Below, piece by piece: positions 19,055 to 27,382 of a stretch of 64,000 nucleotides of DNA; position 1 is the first letter of the stretch; every line of letters begins with the position of its first letter. This DNA is from Clostridium_F caseinilyticum. Lineage in GTDB: Bacteria; Bacillota; Clostridia; Clostridiales; Clostridiaceae. The position numbers and the translations under genes are program-made. Under the pieces are notes generated by a model. That model had not been told where the DNA came from. It was given only the letters and a program-made list of their open reading frames with translations, and ran no database searches. The stretch lies in NCBI RefSeq assembly GCF_046127645.1, contig NZ_CP175919.1. One strand, written 5' to 3'.

Positions 19055-19426
19055 TTAATTTGATGAAAACAAATCTTTTCTAAGAGTCTTTGCTTTGCCA
19101 AGATAAACATACTCTATATTATCTTCCACATCTTTATTTTTTTTATCTATTAGAACTAAAATCCTTATACATAGAGGCATAGAATCTTCAACATACATTT
19201 CATTAAAATGCATTATAGCTATATTTTGCAAATTAAAATTTTCTCTAATATATTTTCCTGGATAGTCTTTATCTATGTCATTCGTACAGGATATGAATAT
19301 AGATACTATATCATCTATATTTAAACTATTTTTTATTAGTATTTCTGAAAAAAGTTTTATTGAAGCTTCTTTAATATGCTGTGCTTCATTTTTTTCTATA
19401 GTTATGGCACCTCTTATAGACTGCAT
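19055..19426 (-). CDS. aroH: Chorismate mutase, AroH type
   Basis: A 123-residue monofunctional chorismate mutase of the trimeric Bacillus AroH class, which turns chorismate into prephenate for Phe and Tyr synthesis. Family residues are visible in SIRGAITIEKNEA, ISCTNDIDKDYPGKYIRE and the C-terminal PLCIRILVLI, which carries an active-site arginine. Its ATG shares one base with the TAA stop of the upstream flavoprotein gene, so translation of the two is probably coupled. Confidence 0.92.
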   Translation of the reverse strand: MQSIRGAITIEKNEAQHIKEASIKLFSEILIKNSLNIDDIVSIFISCTNDIDKDYPGKYIRENFNLQNIAIMHFNEMYVEDSMPLCIRILVLIDKKNKDVEDNIEYVYLGKAKTLRKDLFSSN

Positions 19427-20649
19427 TAATCTTCACCTACCTTTAGACCAGCTAAATAACCTGTAGATAGAGCTATTTGTATGTTAAAGCCACCAGTAAA
19501 GGCATCTACATCTATTAATTCTCCTGCAAAGTATAAATTATTTATTATTTTAGATTTCATAGTTGATGGGTCTATATTTAGCACATCTACACCCCCAGAT
19601 GTTACTATAGCTTCTTTTATGGATCTTTTACCTTTTATAGTTAAAGGTAAATTTTGCAGTAAATGTACTAAATTTTTTCTTTCCTCTTTTGTAATAGAGT
19701 TCACTTTTTTATTTGGATCTATCTCACTTAATTTTATAATAATATCTATAAGCTTTTTAGGTAATAAATCGTTTAGAGAATTACTAAAGTCTTTATTACA
19801 GTATTTTTTGAAATCCTTTTGTATTCTCTCATCCAAATCATTAAACGAAAGAGCGGGTTTTAAATTTATGAAAGCTTTTAAATTATCTTTATTTATTACA
19901 CTACTAGCTGTAAGTACAATAGGACCAGATATACCAAAGTGAGTAAATAACATCTCTCCAAAATTTTTGTACAAGGATTTATTTTTAGAATCCATAATTT
20001 TTAGTTCTACATTTTTTAATGCCAATCCTTGCAATTCTTTTACCCATTCTTCTTTTGTATCTAGTGGAACTAAAGATGGTTCTAATTTTTTTATATTGTG
20101 ACCTAATTTTTCTGATATTTTATGTCCATCACCTGTAGATCCTGTTTGAGGGTAAGATACCCCACCAGTACATAATATAAAATAATCGCCTTTTATCTTT
20201 TCACCTTTTTCTGTTTCTACATATTTTATGCATGAATCTTCTTTATGAAATTTTGATATTCTTTTATTAAATAATATTTTTACATTTTTATTTATAAGTT
20301 CTTTTTCTAAAGCATATATTATATCTGAAGATTTATCTGAAGAAGGAAATACCCTATCTCCTCTTTCTACTTTTAATTTAACATTTCTATCATTAAAAAA
20401 TTTAAAAGTATCTTCATTTGTAAAAGCATATAAAGGACTATATAAAAAGTAAGGATTAGTTGGTATATAATCAAAAAATTCATTTATATCTTTAGAACTT
20501 GTTACATTACATCTACCTTTTCCAGTTATGTATAACTTTTTGCCTAATTTTTCGTTTCTTTCTACTAATATAACATCATGATTTTCTGCTGCTTTAATGG
20601 CTGCCATCATACCAGCAGGTCCACCACCTATTACTATAATTTTTGACAC
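19426..20649 (-). CDS. BaiN/HI0933-type NAD(P)/FAD-dependent oxidoreductase
   Basis: A flavoprotein of the HI0933/YhiN group, which includes the bile-acid enzyme BaiN. The N-terminal dinucleotide-binding motif is IIVIGGGPAGMMAAIKAAE, then GRCNVTSSKD, ILCTGGVSYPQTGSTGDGH, and the C-terminal FAD region YFAGELIDVDAFTGGFNIQIALSTG. The natural substrate is unknown for most members. A GTG at 20649, 5 nt after GAGGTG, is a better start than the upstream ATG, which lies before the ribosome binding site. It overlaps aroH by one base. Confidence 0.9.
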   Translation of the reverse strand: MSKIIVIGGGPAGMMAAIKAAENHDVILVERNEKLGKKLYITGKGRCNVTSSKDINEFFDYIPTNPYFLYSPLYAFTNEDTFKFFNDRNVKLKVERGDRVFPSSDKSSDIIYALEKELINKNVKILFNKRISKFHKEDSCIKYVETEKGEKIKGDYFILCTGGVSYPQTGSTGDGHKISEKLGHNIKKLEPSLVPLDTKEEWVKELQGLALKNVELKIMDSKNKSLYKNFGEMLFTHFGISGPIVLTASSVINKDNLKAFINLKPALSFNDLDERIQKDFKKYCNKDFSNSLNDLLPKKLIDIIIKLSEIDPNKKVNSITKEERKNLVHLLQNLPLTIKGKRSIKEAIVTSGGVDVLNIDPSTMKSKIINNLYFAGELIDVDAFTGGFNIQIALSTGYLAGLKVGED

Positions 20650-20745
20650 CTTATCACCTCTAAGTTTCATTTTCTAATAATTATTATATAATAAATTCAT
20701 TGCTATAAATATATTTTTTATAATAAAAAGATATTTATTTTATAG

Positions 20746-20797
20746 ATAACTTTATAATCATAATTAGTTTACAAATTAAGTATGATTATAAAGTTAT
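20746..20797. repeat. Long intergenic hairpin
   Basis: ATAACTTTATAATCATA and TATGATTATAAAGTTAT are the arms of a hairpin that extends inward with one mismatch. It lies about 100 bp upstream of the flavoprotein gene, and could act as a terminator for transcription from either side. Confidence 0.5.
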
Positions 20798-20954
20798 TTT
20801 ATTTCAATCTATAATATTATAATTTGTATATTTAAGAATAAATATTTAATTATTTTTTATTAGAATCTGTGAAAATATATTATTCTTTAATATAGTAGCC
20901 TAAAAATACCACAATGTACAAAAAAATTCAAAACAACAAATATACTATAATATT

Positions 20955-21102
20955 AGTTACTCCAAATGACTTACATTATTACCTATATATTTAATTCTAT
21001 TATTTCTACTCCCTTTCATTTACATAACATTCTCAGTATTTTTCCTATTTCTTTTCTCCTATATTTAGGTGCAAATAATATATGATATTTACAAACTAAA
21101 AA
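20955..21102 (-). pseudogene. Decayed IS200/IS605-family TnpA (Y1 transposase) fragment
   Basis: Reading the minus strand gives CKYHILFAPKYRRKE, then IGKILRMLCK, a stop, KGVEIIE, then stops and a shifted frame with HL near 20962. This matches the start of Y1 transposases (CKYHIVFTPKYRR...LC..KGVEIIE...DHIHMLVSIPP). Several residues are deleted after RRKE, and the catalytic HUH and Tyr parts are lost. No tnpB or end hairpins were recognised. It is a fossil insertion between the flavoprotein and gdh genes. Confidence 0.6.
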
Positions 21103-21132
21103 AGAGGCTTGAATTATCAAACCTCTTTTTTT
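21095..21132 (-). terminator. Glutamate dehydrogenase terminator
   Basis: On the minus strand AAAGAGGTTTGA pairs with TCAAGCCTCTTT (one G-U pair), followed by a T-run. It lies 15-50 bp after the gdh stop. Confidence 0.85.
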
Positions 21133-21146
21133 ATTTATATTTAAGA

Positions 21147-22412
21147 TTAATACCAACCTCTTAATTTCATAGCTCCTGCTACTTTTTTAATTGAGTGCAT
21201 GTAAGCTGCTTCTCTCATTGTAACACTATATTCTTCTTTTATAGCCCAAATTGATTCAAAAGCTTTTACCATAGCTTCTTCTTCTTTAACTTCTACTTCT
21301 TTTTCTGTCCAGTAGTAGCCATATAAGTTTTGTACCCATTCGAAGTAAGAAACTGTAACACCACCAGCATTAGTTAATATGTCTGGAGTAACTGTTATTC
21401 CTTTTTCTTTTAATATAGCATCTGCATCTGGAGTTATAGGGCCATTTGCAGCTTCACAAACAAGTTTTGCATTAATTGATGAAGCGTTTTCATGAGTTAT
21501 AGCATTTTCAAGTGCTGCTGGGATTAATATATCTACATTTAATGCCCAGAACTCATCTAAAGATATTTTTTTAGCTCCTGGATAACCTAACAGATTTCCA
21601 TTTTCTTTAACATATTCTATCATAGCTTTTCCGTCTAAACCGTTTTCGTTATAGATAGCATAAGTTCCTTCTTCTTTGCACCATTCAGCTAAAGCTACAA
21701 CTGTTCCACCTAATTTTTCGCAGTTTAATACTGTATGACTTCCAACATTACCTATACCTTGTATAGCTAATTTAGCTTTTTTCATATCTATTCCTAATTT
21801 AGCAGCTGCTTCTCTTGCAGTTACTGCAACACCAAAACCTGTAGCTGCATTTCTTCCTAAAGAACCACCAAATTCAACTGGTTTACCAGTTATAACGCCT
21901 ATAGCACTTCTTCCTACTAATTTATTATACTCGTCTACCATCCAAGCCATTATTTGACCATTTGTGTTTACATCTGGAGCTGGAACATCTACTTTTTCAC
22001 CTATTAATTTGTGAATACCGTCTATGTATCCTCTACTTAATCTTTCAAGCTCTCCTTGAGATAAAGTTTTTGGATCAACTATAATTCCACCTTTTCCACC
22101 ACCATATGGAATTCCTGTTACTGAACATTTGAATGTCATCCATATTGATAACGCTTTCACTTCATCTAAAGAAACATTTGGATGGAATCTTACTCCACCT
22201 TTTGTTGGACCTACTGCGTCATTATGTTGAGATCTATAACCTTTGAAAACCTTTACTGAGCCGTCATCCATTTTAACTGGAATTGAAACTTCAATTACTC
22301 TTTGAGGTTCTTTTAATAACTCATATACTGCTGGTTCCATACCTAATTTGTCACAAGCTGTTTTAACTTGTTTTTGTGCATTTTCAAATGGATTTAAATT
22401 TTCTTTTGCCAT
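21147..22412 (-). CDS. gdh: Glutamate dehydrogenase (Glu/Leu/Phe/Val family)
   Basis: A 421-residue catabolic glutamate dehydrogenase that interconverts glutamate with 2-oxoglutarate and ammonia; very abundant in clostridia of this group. The catalytic region PYGGGKGGIIVDP contains the reactive lysine, with KCSVTGI before it. The nucleotide-binding motif is AIQGIGNVGSHTVLN. NAD specificity is likely from the family but not proven. ATG at 22412 has the strong ribosome binding site GGGAGGT with a 7-nt spacer; an upstream in-frame ATG adds 16 unlikely residues. Confidence 0.96.
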   Translation of the reverse strand: MAKENLNPFENAQKQVKTACDKLGMEPAVYELLKEPQRVIEVSIPVKMDDGSVKVFKGYRSQHNDAVGPTKGGVRFHPNVSLDEVKALSIWMTFKCSVTGIPYGGGKGGIIVDPKTLSQGELERLSRGYIDGIHKLIGEKVDVPAPDVNTNGQIMAWMVDEYNKLVGRSAIGVITGKPVEFGGSLGRNAATGFGVAVTAREAAAKLGIDMKKAKLAIQGIGNVGSHTVLNCEKLGGTVVALAEWCKEEGTYAIYNENGLDGKAMIEYVKENGNLLGYPGAKKISLDEFWALNVDILIPAALENAITHENASSINAKLVCEAANGPITPDADAILKEKGITVTPDILTNAGGVTVSYFEWVQNLYGYYWTEKEVEVKEEEAMVKAFESIWAIKEEYSVTMREAAYMHSIKKVAGAMKLRGWY

Positions 22413-22578
22413 ATTGATTACCTCCCAATAGTGAATATAATATTGCAACAAATTTTGCAATTTTACACTTAAAATTTGTTTTTAAGTGCTTTTATATTAT
22501 TTATATTCTATAAATTTTTTAGTTTTCCTTCTTTAAAATAAAAAAATATTTAAATTTTTAGAAAAATAATAAAAAACA

Positions 22579-22612
22579 GAAAAAAGAGGTATAAAATTAA
22601 CCTCTTTTTTCT
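22579..22612 (-). terminator. Terminator after the RpiR-family regulator
   Basis: AGAAAAAAGAGGT and ACCTCTTTTTTCT enclose a short loop. On the minus strand this gives a GC-containing stem followed by T-rich sequence, about 35 bp beyond the regulator stop and before the gdh promoter region. Confidence 0.7.
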
Positions 22613-22645
22613 ACAAAGGCTGAAAAAGGTTTTTTTACAAATTTT

Positions 22646-23530
22646 TTAGTATTTTTTATCTTTATTATCCCTGTAAGAATAAACTTCATATTCTTGCCAA
22701 ATATCTTCAAGAGTACTAAAGGTAAAAGATATTTTTTCTTTTTCTCTTAAACCCACTGCTATAATTAATGCATTTATTACACTAAGTGGAGCAACTAAAG
22801 AATCTACAAATGAAGCCATATTACTTTGGGCTATTAATGTATAATCTGCCTTTGTAGCTAAAGGAGATAATAAACTATCTGTTATAGCTACTACCTTTGC
22901 TCCTCTATTTTGAGCGAAAGTTAAAGCTTCTATGGTTCTAGCTGCGTATCTTGGGAACCCTATACCTATAACTAAATCGTTTTCTGATACATTTATCATT
23001 TGTTCAAAAATATCGCTAATACCATAAGCAATTATATTTACATTATCTAATATTAAGTTTAAATAAAATCCTAAAAATTCTGCTAAAGCAGTAGAACTTC
23101 TAAGTCCCATTATATAAATTCTTTTCGCTTTAAATATGTTGTCCACTACATCTTGAAAAGTATTATGATTAATTTTTTCTAAGGTAGCTCTAATATTCTC
23201 CATATCAGATTTCAATACACCCTTTAAAGCAGATTCTTCACTTACATAATCATTTGAAAGTTCTATTCTTTGAACAGTTGTAAGTTTATTTTTTATAAGT
23301 TCTTGTAGAGCTTTTTGAAGTTTTGGATATCCGGTAAACCCAAGTTCATTTGCAAATCTTACTACAGTAGATTCACTAACCCCTACGCTTGTTCCAAGTT
23401 TTGCAGCAGTCATAAAAGCAGCTTTATCATAGTGTTTTAATATAAATTCTGCAATTAATTTTTGCCCTTTGCTTAATCGTGGAAATTTAACTTGAATTAT
23501 TCTCATTAAGTCTTGTTTGTTTTCTTCCAT
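22646..23530 (-). CDS. MurR/RpiR-family transcriptional regulator (HTH plus SIS domain)
   Basis: A 294-residue sugar-phosphate-responsive type regulator. The N-terminal HTH (about 1-80) has the family pattern ...MTAAKLGTSVGVSESTVVRFANELGF. The SIS domain (about 125-265) shows IYIMGLRSSTALAEFLG and VIGIGFPRYAARTIEAL, which bind phosphosugars. It is upstream of gdh on the same strand but separated by a terminator, so regulation of gdh is possible but unproven. The ribosome binding site AAAGGA is rather distant. Confidence 0.92.
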   Translation of the reverse strand: MEENKQDLMRIIQVKFPRLSKGQKLIAEFILKHYDKAAFMTAAKLGTSVGVSESTVVRFANELGFTGYPKLQKALQELIKNKLTTVQRIELSNDYVSEESALKGVLKSDMENIRATLEKINHNTFQDVVDNIFKAKRIYIMGLRSSTALAEFLGFYLNLILDNVNIIAYGISDIFEQMINVSENDLVIGIGFPRYAARTIEALTFAQNRGAKVVAITDSLLSPLATKADYTLIAQSNMASFVDSLVAPLSVINALIIAVGLREKEKISFTFSTLEDIWQEYEVYSYRDNKDKKY

Positions 23531-23671
23531 ATATAAATCAAATCCTTTCTTACAGGTAGAAAATTTTATGAATCATCTATTTCAGTTTACCATCTATTGA
23601 AAACTTTATCAATATAATATGCAATTGTTTGTTAATTGAACTATTTAAAACAATGAACATTCGTATATATT

Positions 23672-24382
23672 TTATTTTTTTATTATATAATCTATTTCTT
23701 CTTTAGTTAAGTATCTCCATTCTCCTAATTTTAAATTACCTTTTGATATAATGCCTATAGATATTCTATCTAAATTTATGACAGGATGATTTATAGCACT
23801 ACACATTCTTCTTACTTGTCTATTTTTACCTTCATGAATTTTTATTATTATTTCAGAAGTATCCTTATTGTTTTTCATGATTTTTAATATTGCAGGAGCT
23901 GTTATATAATCTCCTATATCTACACCTTTATTAAATAAATCTATACATTCTTTTTTTACATTCCCCTTTACTTTGGCTTTATAAGTTTTTATTTTTTCAA
24001 ATTTAGGATGTATAATCTTATTATAGATTTCACCATCATTAGTAAGTATTATTAATCCTGATGTATCCATATCTAATCTACCTATAGGATATATTCTTTC
24101 TTCAACCTTCACTAAATCTAAAATAGTTTTTCTTCCTTTTTCATCTTTAGCAGTACATACATATCCTTTTGGTTTATTAAGTAAAATGTAAATTTTATTT
24201 TCCTCTGGTCTTATAATATTCCCATCTACCTTTATAATATCTTTACCACATATAACTTTTGTACCTAATTCTTTGATTTTAATGCCATTTACTTCTACTC
24301 TTCCTTTTAAAATAATGTCTTCACATTTTCTTCTAGAAGCAACTCCACAAGAAGCCATATATTTTTGCAATCTTTCTTCCAT
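23672..24382 (-). CDS. RsuA/RluB-family 16S/23S rRNA pseudouridine synthase
   Basis: A 236-residue pseudouridine synthase. An N-terminal S4 RNA-binding domain (MEERLQKYMASCGVASRRKCEDIILKG...) precedes the catalytic domain with GRLDMDTSGLIILTNDG, whose Asp is the nucleophile. KIHEGKNRQVRRM and INLDRISIG are also characteristic. Length and motifs fit RluB (23S U2605) or RsuA; Firmicute homologues are usually RluB-like. ATG follows AAAGGTGA. A large gene-free repeat block lies directly upstream. Confidence 0.93.
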   Translation of the reverse strand: MEERLQKYMASCGVASRRKCEDIILKGRVEVNGIKIKELGTKVICGKDIIKVDGNIIRPEENKIYILLNKPKGYVCTAKDEKGRKTILDLVKVEERIYPIGRLDMDTSGLIILTNDGEIYNKIIHPKFEKIKTYKAKVKGNVKKECIDLFNKGVDIGDYITAPAILKIMKNNKDTSEIIIKIHEGKNRQVRRMCSAINHPVINLDRISIGIISKGNLKLGEWRYLTKEEIDYIIKK

Positions 24383-24490
24383 ACAATCACCTTTATATTA
24401 TATTTTATGTAACAATATTATTTTATAGGTTTTATACAAAAAGTCAAAGTTTAAGGAAATTACGACTTAACATCCTTTAAAGGGTGAGAA

Positions 24491-24682
24491 TTAAAACAAT
24501 AAATACTTTTGTTCAATAGATAGCTATAAAAATAAAGAATACTAATATTTGTAATCTAATATTTAAACTAACGCTCTAATGCCACGTCCTGTTTACTTCA
24601 CGCTTAAATATTAGTTCACAAATAAAGTATTCTTATTATTTTTCTAGATATCTATTTTTTCTAAAAGTATTTATTGTTTTAA
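24491..24682. repeat. Long imperfect hairpin, left part of the 24.5-kb block
   Basis: TTAAAACAATAAATACTTTT at 24491 is matched by its reverse complement ending at 24682. Pairing continues inward with small gaps for most of each ~80-nt arm. The central loop (about 24570-24610) contains GCTCTAATGCC, which resembles the loop sequences of the repeats at 36 and 45 kb. Confidence 0.6.
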
Positions 24683-25012
24683 TACCTTTAAAAAATGTTA
24701 TTATAATTTTTGACGAGAGACAAAACCGACTAAAGGATAATTTTGTTCCACTTCTTTACACAAAATCTTTAATTCCAATGACTCCAACTAAGTTTAAGAA
24801 CTATAAAATCGAATCTAAATTTCATATGTAGATGATTAAAAAAGCCATAGCGCAGTCGTAGACTTTCTATAGTAATTAATTTACATTTCTATGTAAAACC
24901 CATTAATTTTATTCATAATAATCGGCGTAGCCAGAAAGTTTTCTGTTAAATATATGAGAATCCCTTTTTATATTATAAGATGAAAAACACTTATAAATGA
25001 TACTATAGAAAC

Positions 25013-25236
25013 GGTTCTTTCCATACTTAGTTGAATTTAAAATCTTCTAACATTTATATTTTATTTTTAAAAATATTAAAATTACATCTGCCATACATTG
25101 TCCTTTTGATTAATGATTCAGAGACTGTATATACAATTTCTTTTATTTTTGCATATATAGTTTTTGAAGTTACACCTAGTTACATTAATTTTTTATTATA
25201 GATTTAGTATTAAATCAACCAACATTGGAAAGAACC
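25013..25236. mobile_element. IS remnant with GGTTCTTTCCA inverted ends
   Basis: GGTTCTTTCCA (25013-25023) and TGGAAAGAACC (25226-25236) are perfect 11-bp inverted repeats, with similarity continuing about 17 bp inward. The ends resemble those of ISL3-type elements. The remnant of 224 bp holds a transposase C-terminus whose stop lies 31 bp inside the left end, consistent with an internally deleted IS. No target duplication is visible. Confidence 0.5.
25054..25173 (-). pseudogene. Fossil transposase C-terminus
   Basis: A 39-codon open stretch reads ...YAKIKEIVYTVSE then SLIKRTMYGRCNFNIFKNKI and a stop. The IKR-MYGR-F pattern resembles the last residues of ISL3-family DDE transposases. No start and no catalytic core remain. 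The family assignment is from memory of the motif and is tentative. Confidence 0.45.
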
Positions 25237-25569
25237 ACTTTAAACAAACACTTTCTAATAGGAATTTACAACTATAAATAATGTATTTATACAATAATTT
25301 TTGTAACTTTATATACAATAAAACTTATTGAATCTATTAGCTTTATTATATTAAATTTGTTTGCTAACGCAAATAAGATTCATTGTAATTTTAGTTTATA
25401 TAAATGTTATGAAAATTCATTTTTGACATGCTACGCATTAATTTTCTAACGAAAATTTTATGAAAGCCTTGCTTAAAATAATTTTTATAATTACTTATTT
25501 ATTAACAGTATTTATTCTTTTAATTCTCATCTGTTCTTTATATTATGTAATCTAAGAAATCTAGACTAG

Positions 25570-25786
25570 CTTCAGTATATTAAAAATCGGGATATGTGGC
25601 GTAAAGGGCATTCGAAAAAGCTTAGATATTCTTATTTGTTTTTTGAAAATATATTAGAAAAAACTGATTGTTTGAGCGAATAGCGAGTTATCATTTTTTT
25701 CAATATATTTTACAAAAACAAATTTAGAATATCTTAGCGAATTGAGTTGCCCTTCTAGACACATATCCCTTTTTAATATACTGAAG
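25570..25786. repeat. 217-nt imperfect hairpin
   Basis: Arms 25570-25669 and 25692-25786 pair along nearly their whole length; the outer ends are CTTCAGTATATTAAAAA and TTTTTAATATACTGAAG. The blocks GGGATATGTG/ACATATCCC, AAGGGCA/TGCCCTT and TAGATATTCT/AGAATATCT all match. The loop is around 25670-25691. Such a structure could give a stable RNA or be a MITE-like element. Confidence 0.6.
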
Positions 25787-25819
25787 GTAAACTAACTTTT
25801 AAGTCGTAATTTCCTTATA

Positions 25820-27109
25820 TTATACTAATTTAGGTAGTGTATTAGCTCCATGAGGTAATACATAAGTTTTTAGATGATCTCCCTTTTCTTTTTTTACTAT
25901 ATCTAAAGCTTCTTCTAAAGTTTTTACAACTTTGATTTTTGTATTTTTCATAATATCAGGGTCTATATTACTTACTAATATTAAATTAAATTTTTCGGCT
26001 GTATCACAGGCTATGTAGCTTGTATGTTTTGATATACTATAATTATCTCTAAGTTCTTTTTCCCTATCTAAGGCATTAGTAAAGTCTGTAAGCATCATTT
26101 TAACGCCTTCATCTCCACCTAGTCCTTCACTGCATTCTGATAGTATTATAATTGTACCATCTTCTTTGCAGGCTTCTCTTGAATTAACTATAGTTTTAGA
26201 AGATTGATAGAAATTTATGTCTTTAGGAAATCCTCCAGCTGTAGATATAACCAAATCTGCTTTTTCTTTTATATCTACTCCATCTATTTTGTCTACATAT
26301 TCTCTGCCTTTATCGTGGGCTTTTATATAATTTCCAGATACTGCAGCGCCTATATTACCATCTGGGCCTATTATTACATTAAATAAAAATGTAGGTCTTA
26401 TAAAGCTTGCAGCTTCTAACATATCATTATGAATTGGATTTTCATATATATTACCTGCACGTACATTAGGATTTTCACCATCACCAAGATTTCCAGATAA
26501 GGATAAAGCATGATTAGCCATTACTGTTTCAAAGCTACTTATACCTGGTAATATAGCCTTTTTACCGCCAGAATAACCTACTAAGAAATGGTATATTATT
26601 GCACCAGTAAGGATTACATGATCACATTCTAATGCAAGTTTATTAATCATTATAGGAGTGTTGTAAGAGGTCTTACCAACATAAACTAAATCCTCTTTTT
26701 TAGTACTAACATGGTCAATTATTTTATAATTTTTATATAGTTTTTCTCCTATAAGTATTTTGTGTTCTTCTTCTGTTTGTTTTCTATGGGTACCTGTAGA
26801 ACTTAAGAAAATTATATCCTCATCCTTTACTCCACCTTTTTTTATTTCTTCTACTATATAAGGCAAGTATACACTTGATCTTTGCCAAGCTCTAGTTATA
26901 TCTGGTATAACAATACAAATTTTTTCACCTTCATGAACAAGTTCCTTTAAAGGGCCACTGCATATAGGATTTTCTATAGAGTCTTTTATTATTTCTTCTT
27001 CTGTTTTATCTAAATTCCACTTATTGCGATCTATTACCCCTAATATATTTTCTTCTGGTAATGAAAATTTTATAGAATCCTTCCCATATTTTAATTCCAA
27101 TTGTTGCAT
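25820..27109 (-). CDS. LarA-like nickel-dependent racemase family protein
   Basis: A 429-residue protein of the lactate racemase LarA family (DUF2088). Characteristic segments are CIVIPDITRAWQRSSVYLP, ILTGAIIYHFLVGYSGGKKAILPGI and the Gly-rich NVIIGPDGNIGAAVSGN. LarA proper racemises lactate with a nickel-pincer cofactor made by LarB, LarC and LarE, none of which is in this window; many homologues act on other 2-hydroxy acids. The true start is ATG at 27109 with AAGGAGG 8 nt before it; the upstream TTG overlaps that site. The stop lies 3 bp from the terminal repeat of the adjoining block. Confidence 0.88.
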   Translation of the reverse strand: MQQLELKYGKDSIKFSLPEENILGVIDRNKWNLDKTEEEIIKDSIENPICSGPLKELVHEGEKICIVIPDITRAWQRSSVYLPYIVEEIKKGGVKDEDIIFLSSTGTHRKQTEEEHKILIGEKLYKNYKIIDHVSTKKEDLVYVGKTSYNTPIMINKLALECDHVILTGAIIYHFLVGYSGGKKAILPGISSFETVMANHALSLSGNLGDGENPNVRAGNIYENPIHNDMLEAASFIRPTFLFNVIIGPDGNIGAAVSGNYIKAHDKGREYVDKIDGVDIKEKADLVISTAGGFPKDINFYQSSKTIVNSREACKEDGTIIILSECSEGLGGDEGVKMMLTDFTNALDREKELRDNYSISKHTSYIACDTAEKFNLILVSNIDPDIMKNTKIKVVKTLEEALDIVKKEKGDHLKTYVLPHGANTLPKLV

Positions 27110-27252
27110 AATTAAAACCTCCTTCAAATTATGACAAATTAATTTTAAATTTACACTTTTTATTTAAATGTGTCAAGATTATGGCGGTAAAGAACATATT
27201 ATAGAGAACAAAGTACAATAAATAGCGTATAATTGGAAATTACCATGATAAC

Positions 27253-27362
27253 TTTTAAAGGTATAAATATAGAAAGTACTTTTAGGGAAATTTAGCATTT
27301 TTTATTTCTATAGCTATTTGTTCACTAAAAGTACTTTTTATTTTAATTTTTTACCTTTAAAA
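27253..27362. repeat. 110-nt long hairpin downstream of the cysteine desulfidase-like gene
   Basis: TTTTAAAGGTA (27253-27263) pairs with TACCTTTAAAA (27352-27362), and GAAAGTACTTTTAG with CTAAAAGTACTTTT further in. It lies between the 27383 stop and the larA-like promoter region. The minus strand has T-rich sequence after it, so a terminator role is possible. Confidence 0.5.
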
Positions 27363-27382
27363 TTTAGGATAGCATAATTAAT

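Larger units (their letters stand above)
24452..25817. mobile_element. Gene-free 1.37-kb block bounded by 19-bp terminal inverted repeats
   Basis: TAAGGAAATTACGACTTAA (24452-24470) recurs in perfect inverted form at 25799-25817. A second nested pair, about 24 bp with one mismatch, lies at 24484-24507 and 25508-25531. No intact gene is present. Inside are two long imperfect hairpins (24491-24682, 25570-25786), several smaller ones, and a fossil transposase (25054-25173). It lies between the rluB-like gene and the 3' end of the larA-like gene. I read it as a composite of decayed or non-autonomous mobile elements. No target duplication was identified. Confidence 0.55.

Noticed and set aside
25570..25786. 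tRNA-like or rRNA fragment
   Set aside because: No CCA end, anticodon arm or rRNA signature; it is a plain long inverted repeat.
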